Part shown: one piece after another, positions 63,503 through 64,000 of the stretch | Numbering within the stretch: the stretch's first letter is position 1 | Layout of the letters: each line of letters starts with the position of its first letter | NCBI RefSeq assembly: GCF_010723735.1 | Contig: NZ_BLLB01000002.1 | Coordinates: 5,580,001-5,644,000 of the forward strand | Direction of reading: 5' to 3' | DNA length: 64,000 nucleotides | Origin: Mycolicibacterium hippocampi | Lineage (GTDB): Bacteria; Actinomycetota; Actinomycetes; Mycobacteriales; Mycobacteriaceae | The notes under the pieces: model-generated | Database searches by the model: none | The model's input: the letters and a program-made list of their open reading frames with translations, nothing else | Told to the model about the DNA's origin: nothing | Program-made: the position numbers and the translations under genes

Positions 63503-64000
63503 ATGACGACGACCGACACCGCGGTCCGCACGCCCGGCACGCTGGAACGCAAGGAGTGGGGAGCATTCGTCGACGGCGGCTTCGTCCCCGTCGGCGACCA
63601 GGAGACCTTCGAGGTCGTCGAGCCATCAACTGCCCGACCGCTGGCCAGAGTGGTCTCCGCCGACGCGGCACTGGTCGACCGGGCCGTACAGTCGGCCCGC
63701 CGGGCCCTGCCGGCCTGGCGGGCGCTGTCGGGCCGCCAACGCGGCGCATACCTCAAGCAGGTGGCCGAGCGGATCCGTGCCCACGCCGACGAACTCGGCG
63801 AACTCGTCTCCCGCGAAAACGGCAAACCCAAGCGCGACGCGCTGGCCAACGACGTCTCTTTCAGCTCCAACTGTTTCGACTTCTTCGCCGGCCTCGGCGA
63901 CAGCCTGCCCGGCGAGATCATCGATCAAGGCCCCATCGAAACCCGCGTCCTCTACGAACCCTACGGTGTCGTCGCGTGCATCCTGCCCTTCAACTGGCCA
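63503..64000 (+). CDS. Aldehyde dehydrogenase, 3' part beyond window
   Basis: 166 codons from ATG 63503 (CGGAG upstream), open to the window edge. N-terminal ALDH features: EWGAFVDGGFVPVGDQETFE, NPxx-like VVEPSTARPLARVVSAD, GKPKRDALANDV and the start of the NAD site, GVVACILPFNWP (the PWN/PFNWP motif). Catalytic residues lie outside. Its operator suggests co-regulation with the importer and the CMD gene; it may oxidise an aldehyde arising from the imported compound. Confidence 0.9.
   Translation, partial: MTTTDTAVRTPGTLERKEWGAFVDGGFVPVGDQETFEVVEPSTARPLARVVSADAALVDRAVQSARRALPAWRALSGRQRGAYLKQVAERIRAHADELGELVSRENGKPKRDALANDVSFSSNCFDFFAGLGDSLPGEIIDQGPIETRVLYEPYGVVACILPFNWP

Overview
This is a GC-rich actinobacterial chromosome segment that reads as a rapidly growing, non-tuberculous mycobacterium (Mycolicibacterium type). 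From about 2.8 to 23.6 kb the gene order follows the M. tuberculosis Rv0886-Rv0861 block, inverted: fprB, an AurF-like diiron gene, serC, sepH, small DUF genes, a TrmH-type methylase, DUF3027, an MFS carrier, cspB, moaA2-moaD2, rpfA, moaE2-mog-moaC2, the Rv0862c-like protein and the XPB helicase. fadB and fadA (Rv0860-Rv0859) follow at 42.5-45.9 kb. No rRNA, tRNA, CRISPR array or insertion sequence was seen.

Layout. 1-1.9 kb: the 5' two-thirds of a secreted family 1 glycoside hydrolase, cut by the left edge. 2-24 kb: the conserved core block, with molybdopterin genes surrounding rpfA. rpfA has a CRP-type site and a c-di-AMP (ydaO-type) riboswitch upstream. 23.6-42.5 kb: about 19 kb lying between XPB and fadB, which are neighbours in M. 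tuberculosis. It is dominated by one 12.5-kb gene for a 4152-residue secreted protein of about 29 beta-sandwich repeats, 20 of them exactly 384 bp long. The same stretch has an LLM oxidoreductase, a PPOX protein, an acyl-CoA ligase with a GlxA-type regulator, and a PAS-PAS-GGDEF protein. 42.5-46 kb: fadBA.

46-64 kb is a catabolic region. It holds an Old Yellow Enzyme and RidA gene pair divergent from a MarR regulator with a paired operator; a fused 2-oxoacid dehydrogenase E1 plus E2, divergent from a VOC-GntR-aldehyde dehydrogenase operon; and a LacI regulator with a CMD/AhpD-like gene, a creatinase-like M24 protein, a hydroxyisobutyrate-dehydrogenase-like reductase, a complete Liv-type ABC importer and a second aldehyde dehydrogenase running off the right edge. 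Three near-identical palindromes centred on CAATCGATTG, in front of the CMD gene, the importer and the last dehydrogenase, suggest one LacI regulon for uptake and oxidation of an unidentified small organic nutrient.

The most unusual material is the giant repeat protein and the fact that it shares its N-terminal architecture with the glycoside hydrolase at the left edge: leader, acidic disordered stretch, LLAW.RR..FFN element, cadherin-like domain. This suggests a common export or retention module for large secreted mycobacterial proteins.
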